DNA from: an uncultured Selenomonadales bacterium
GTDB taxonomy: Bacteria > Bacillota > Negativicutes > Selenomonadales > Selenomonadaceae
Direction of reading: 5' to 3'
Length of the DNA stretch: 5,966 nt
NCBI GenBank assembly: GCA_947305445.1
Contig: CAMZDU010000083.1
Coordinates: forward strand, 1-5,966
This document shows positions 3,742 to 5,966 of the stretch, piece by piece. The notes beneath the pieces are model-generated. The model made no database searches. It was not told the DNA's origin and saw only the letters and a program-made list of their open reading frames with translations. Numbering within the stretch: position 1 is the first letter of the stretch; each line of letters starts with the position of its first letter. Position numbers and translations under genes: made by a program.

Positions 3742-5966
3742 ATGATTGAAATTTTTGACGGGGCAATGGGCACCATGCTCCAAGCCGGCGGCCTCAAGCC
3801 CGGCGCGTGTCCCGAACTTATGAACGTCGACGCACCCGAAGTCGTCAAAAAAATTCATCGCGCTTACATTGACGCCGGCGCAACCATTATCGAGACGAAC
3901 ACTTTTGGCGCGTCGAGTGTCAAGCTTGCGCACTACGGACTTGCCGACAGAGTTCGCGAGTTGAACTTCGCCGCCGTGAAAATTGCCAAGTCCGCGGGCA
4001 ATGTCAAAGTTGCCGGCTCAATCGGTCCGACGGGAAAATTTATTGCGCCGCTCGGTGAGTTGACTTTCGACGACGCCTATGAAATTTTCCGCGAGCAGTC
4101 GGCGGCACTGGCCGAGGCGGGCGCAGATTTTCTTATTATCGAAACTTGCATTGACATTCAGGAGATGCGAGCCGCACTTCTGGCCGCCCGCGACGCCTGC
4201 AACTTGCCCGTGATTTGTCAGCTCAGCTACAGCGAAGACGGCCGCACCGTCACCGGCACCGACCCGCAATCCGCCGCGGTGATTTTGGACGCAATGGGCG
4301 CGTCAATTATCGGCGTGAACTGTTCGCTCGGTCCCGAACAGCTCGTGCCCGTCGTGAAAATTTTGGCGGAAAATTGTCGCGTGCCCGTCAGCGTGCAACC
4401 AAATGCCGGCATGCCTTACCTCGAAGACGGCGTGACGAAATTTCCCATGGACGCAAAAACTTTCGGAAGTTGGGGAGCCAAGCTCGTGGAGGCGGGCGCA
4501 ACTTATCTTGGCGGCTGTTGCGGCACGACGCCCGCGCACATTCGCGAACTTGCCGACGCCGTGAAAAATCTTCAGCCCGCGCAGAAAAATTTAAGTCGTC
4601 CGCTGATGTTGGCGAGTCGTTCAAAAACCGTCGTCGTCGATAAAAATTCTGCGACGCTTATCGGCGAACGAATCAATCCCACGGGCAGAAAGAAGCTTGC
4701 CGCAGAAATTCGCGAAGGTTCACTGCTCGGCGTCAAACGCGACGCGCTAAATCAAGTCAAAGCCGGTGCTCACATTCTTGATGTGAACATGGGCGTTGGC
4801 GGCATCGACCAATCCGCGATGATGGCCAAGGCCGTCCGCGAAATTGCGCAGATAACCGACGCGCCTCTTGCCATTGACACGAGCGACGCTCAAGCTTTGG
4901 AAGCCGGCTTAAAAAATTTTCCTGGACGTGCGCTGATTAATTCGGTCAGCGCGGAGCCGGAGCGGCTGGAAAAATTTTTGCCGCTCGCCTCTCGTTACGG
5001 CGCGGCGATTTTGATTTTGCCCCTCACCGAAGCAGGCGTTCCGGCCACAGCCGAAGAGCGCGTTGCCGTTGCCGAAACCGTCCTTGACGCGGCCAAAGCT
5101 CACGGACTCGACGACGGAGACTTTCTGCTCGACGCACTGGTTATGACAATTTCCGCAGATAAAAATGCGTGCCTCGAAGTTTTGCGGACGTTGAAACTTT
5201 ATCGCGAACGCTTCGACCTGCCGACGACGATGGGCTTGAGCAATATTTCGTTCGGTCTGCCGAATCGCCCGCTTATTAACTCGACGTTCTTTGCAATGTG
5301 TTTGGCGGCCGGTCTCAACGCGCCGATTATGAATCCTTACGACGAGATGATGATGAACACGCTCAAAGCGTCCGCCGCGCTCCTCGCCCGCGACCCCAAC
5401 GGCTTAAAATTCAGCAAGCTCGAACAAATCGATTCGCCCGTTGCCGCGACAAAAAAAAATTTGTTGCCGACTCTCGACGCGATTAAGCTTGCAATCCGTG
5501 ACGGCGATAAGGACGAAATTCCCGCGCTGATTCGGCGAGCCGTCGACGAAAAATTTTCTGCCGACGAGATTACCGAACGTGCATTAACCGCCGCAATGAA
5601 CGAACTTGGCGAAGACTTTGGCGCGGGGAAAATTTTTTTGCCGCAAGTTTTATTGAGCGCGGAAACCATGCGTCTTGCTTTCGACGAGCTGAAAAAACTT
5701 TTTCCCGCGCAGGAGACTGCCACGCAGGGAACTTTTGTTATCGCGACGGTTAAGGGCGACGTGCACGACCTTGGCAAAAATATTGTCGGCGCGTTGATTT
5801 CCAACAGCGGCTTTAAACTCGTCGACCTGGGCAAAGACGTCGACTCCGAAAAAATTGTTCGTGCCGCCCTTGAACACAACGCGTACATTGTCGGCTTGTG
5901 CGCGCTGATGACGACGACGATGATTCAAATTGACAAATTTATCGAAGATTTACACGCGGCGTGCAG
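3742..5966 (+). CDS. metH: metH, cobalamin-dependent methionine synthase (3' end outside window)
   Basis: MetH transfers the methyl group of 5-methyltetrahydrofolate through cobalamin to homocysteine, giving methionine and tetrahydrofolate in the cytoplasm. The first 741 codons are present and open. Residues 1 to about 285 are the homocysteine domain: FDGAMGTML (5-13) and zinc ligands C194 (GVNCSLGP) plus C259 and C260 (GGCCGTTP). Residues about 304-560 are the pterin-binding domain, with GERINPTG (308-315) and ILDVNMG (345-351). A helical cap module follows at about 575-660, then the B12-binding domain with DVHDLGKN; D673, H675 and G678 form DxHxxG, and H675 is the lower axial cobalt ligand. 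The frame runs off the window in the B12 domain, so the presence of a C-terminal SAM-dependent reactivation domain cannot be judged; many Bacillota have a shorter MetH (about 800 residues) with a separate activation protein. An A9 run lies at 5451-5459. It is second in a likely operon with the ygbA-like gene. Confidence 0.95.
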   Translation, partial: MIEIFDGAMGTMLQAGGLKPGACPELMNVDAPEVVKKIHRAYIDAGATIIETNTFGASSVKLAHYGLADRVRELNFAAVKIAKSAGNVKVAGSIGPTGKFIAPLGELTFDDAYEIFREQSAALAEAGADFLIIETCIDIQEMRAALLAARDACNLPVICQLSYSEDGRTVTGTDPQSAAVILDAMGASIIGVNCSLGPEQLVPVVKILAENCRVPVSVQPNAGMPYLEDGVTKFPMDAKTFGSWGAKLVEAGATYLGGCCGTTPAHIRELADAVKNLQPAQKNLSRPLMLASRSKTVVVDKNSATLIGERINPTGRKKLAAEIREGSLLGVKRDALNQVKAGAHILDVNMGVGGIDQSAMMAKAVREIAQITDAPLAIDTSDAQALEAGLKNFPGRALINSVSAEPERLEKFLPLASRYGAAILILPLTEAGVPATAEERVAVAETVLDAAKAHGLDDGDFLLDALVMTISADKNACLEVLRTLKLYRERFDLPTTMGLSNISFGLPNRPLINSTFFAMCLAAGLNAPIMNPYDEMMMNTLKASAALLARDPNGLKFSKLEQIDSPVAATKKNLLPTLDAIKLAIRDGDKDEIPALIRRAVDEKFSADEITERALTAAMNELGEDFGAGKIFLPQVLLSAETMRLAFDELKKLFPAQETATQGTFVIATVKGDVHDLGKNIVGALISNSGFKLVDLGKDVDSEKIVRAALEHNAYIVGLCALMTTTMIQIDKFIEDLHAAC

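Noticed and set aside
4215..4643. 142-residue plus-strand frame inside metH
   Set aside because: The Arg/His-rich composition is that of an out-of-frame reading of metH, whose own frame has the zinc and pterin motifs.
5337..5888. 183-residue minus-strand reading frame inside metH
   Set aside because: It is the antisense shadow of metH, with low-complexity Ser/Arg composition, no ribosome site and no recognisable domain.

Overview
The window looks like chromosomal DNA of a low-GC-phylum (Bacillota) bacterium, and the wording of GyrA and MetH is most like Negativicutes (Selenomonas or Phascolarctobacterium relatives). That placement comes from remembered protein wording, not a search, and is only moderately firm. 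All real genes seen run left to right. They have good AGGAGG-type ribosome sites and use the standard code, with TGA and TAA as ordinary stops.

Layout. Positions 1-428 are non-coding. A leftward sigma-A promoter (TTGACA-N17-TAAAAT) and a leftward GGAGG at the very edge suggest a divergent gene starting just outside the window. The right half holds the likely gyrA promoter and a nested inverted repeat at the start of the predicted gyrA leader. Positions 429-2870 are a complete gyrA reading frame (DNA gyrase subunit A, 814 codons including the final stop) broken once, at codon 155, by an in-frame TAG. Everything downstream of the TAG remains in frame and is well conserved. A slightly imperfect intrinsic terminator follows at 2882-2917. 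Positions 2871-3224 are non-coding and rich in hairpins, including a second terminator-like hairpin at 3045-3077 with no obvious gene in front of it, then a promoter. Positions 3225-3716 encode a cysteine-rich YgbA/'nitrous oxide-stimulated promoter' family protein with a lysine-rich tail. After 25 nt comes metH (3742 to beyond the window end), cobalamin-dependent methionine synthase. Its homocysteine, pterin and cap domains and the start of the B12-binding domain are visible.

How they fit. gyrA is a self-contained unit with its own promoter and terminator. The ygbA-like gene and metH look like a two-gene operon. The YgbA family is linked in E. coli to nitrosative stress, and cobalamin-dependent methionine synthase is an enzyme known to be inactivated by nitrogen oxides, so the pairing may be meaningful.

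The main point for a second look is the TAG inside gyrA. gyrA is normally essential, the rest of the frame is intact, and no other in-frame TAG is seen in roughly 1,700 codons. The explanations are sequencing error, a very recent nonsense mutation, a redundant gyrA copy, or UAG suppression. I do not see a clear new multi-gene system.
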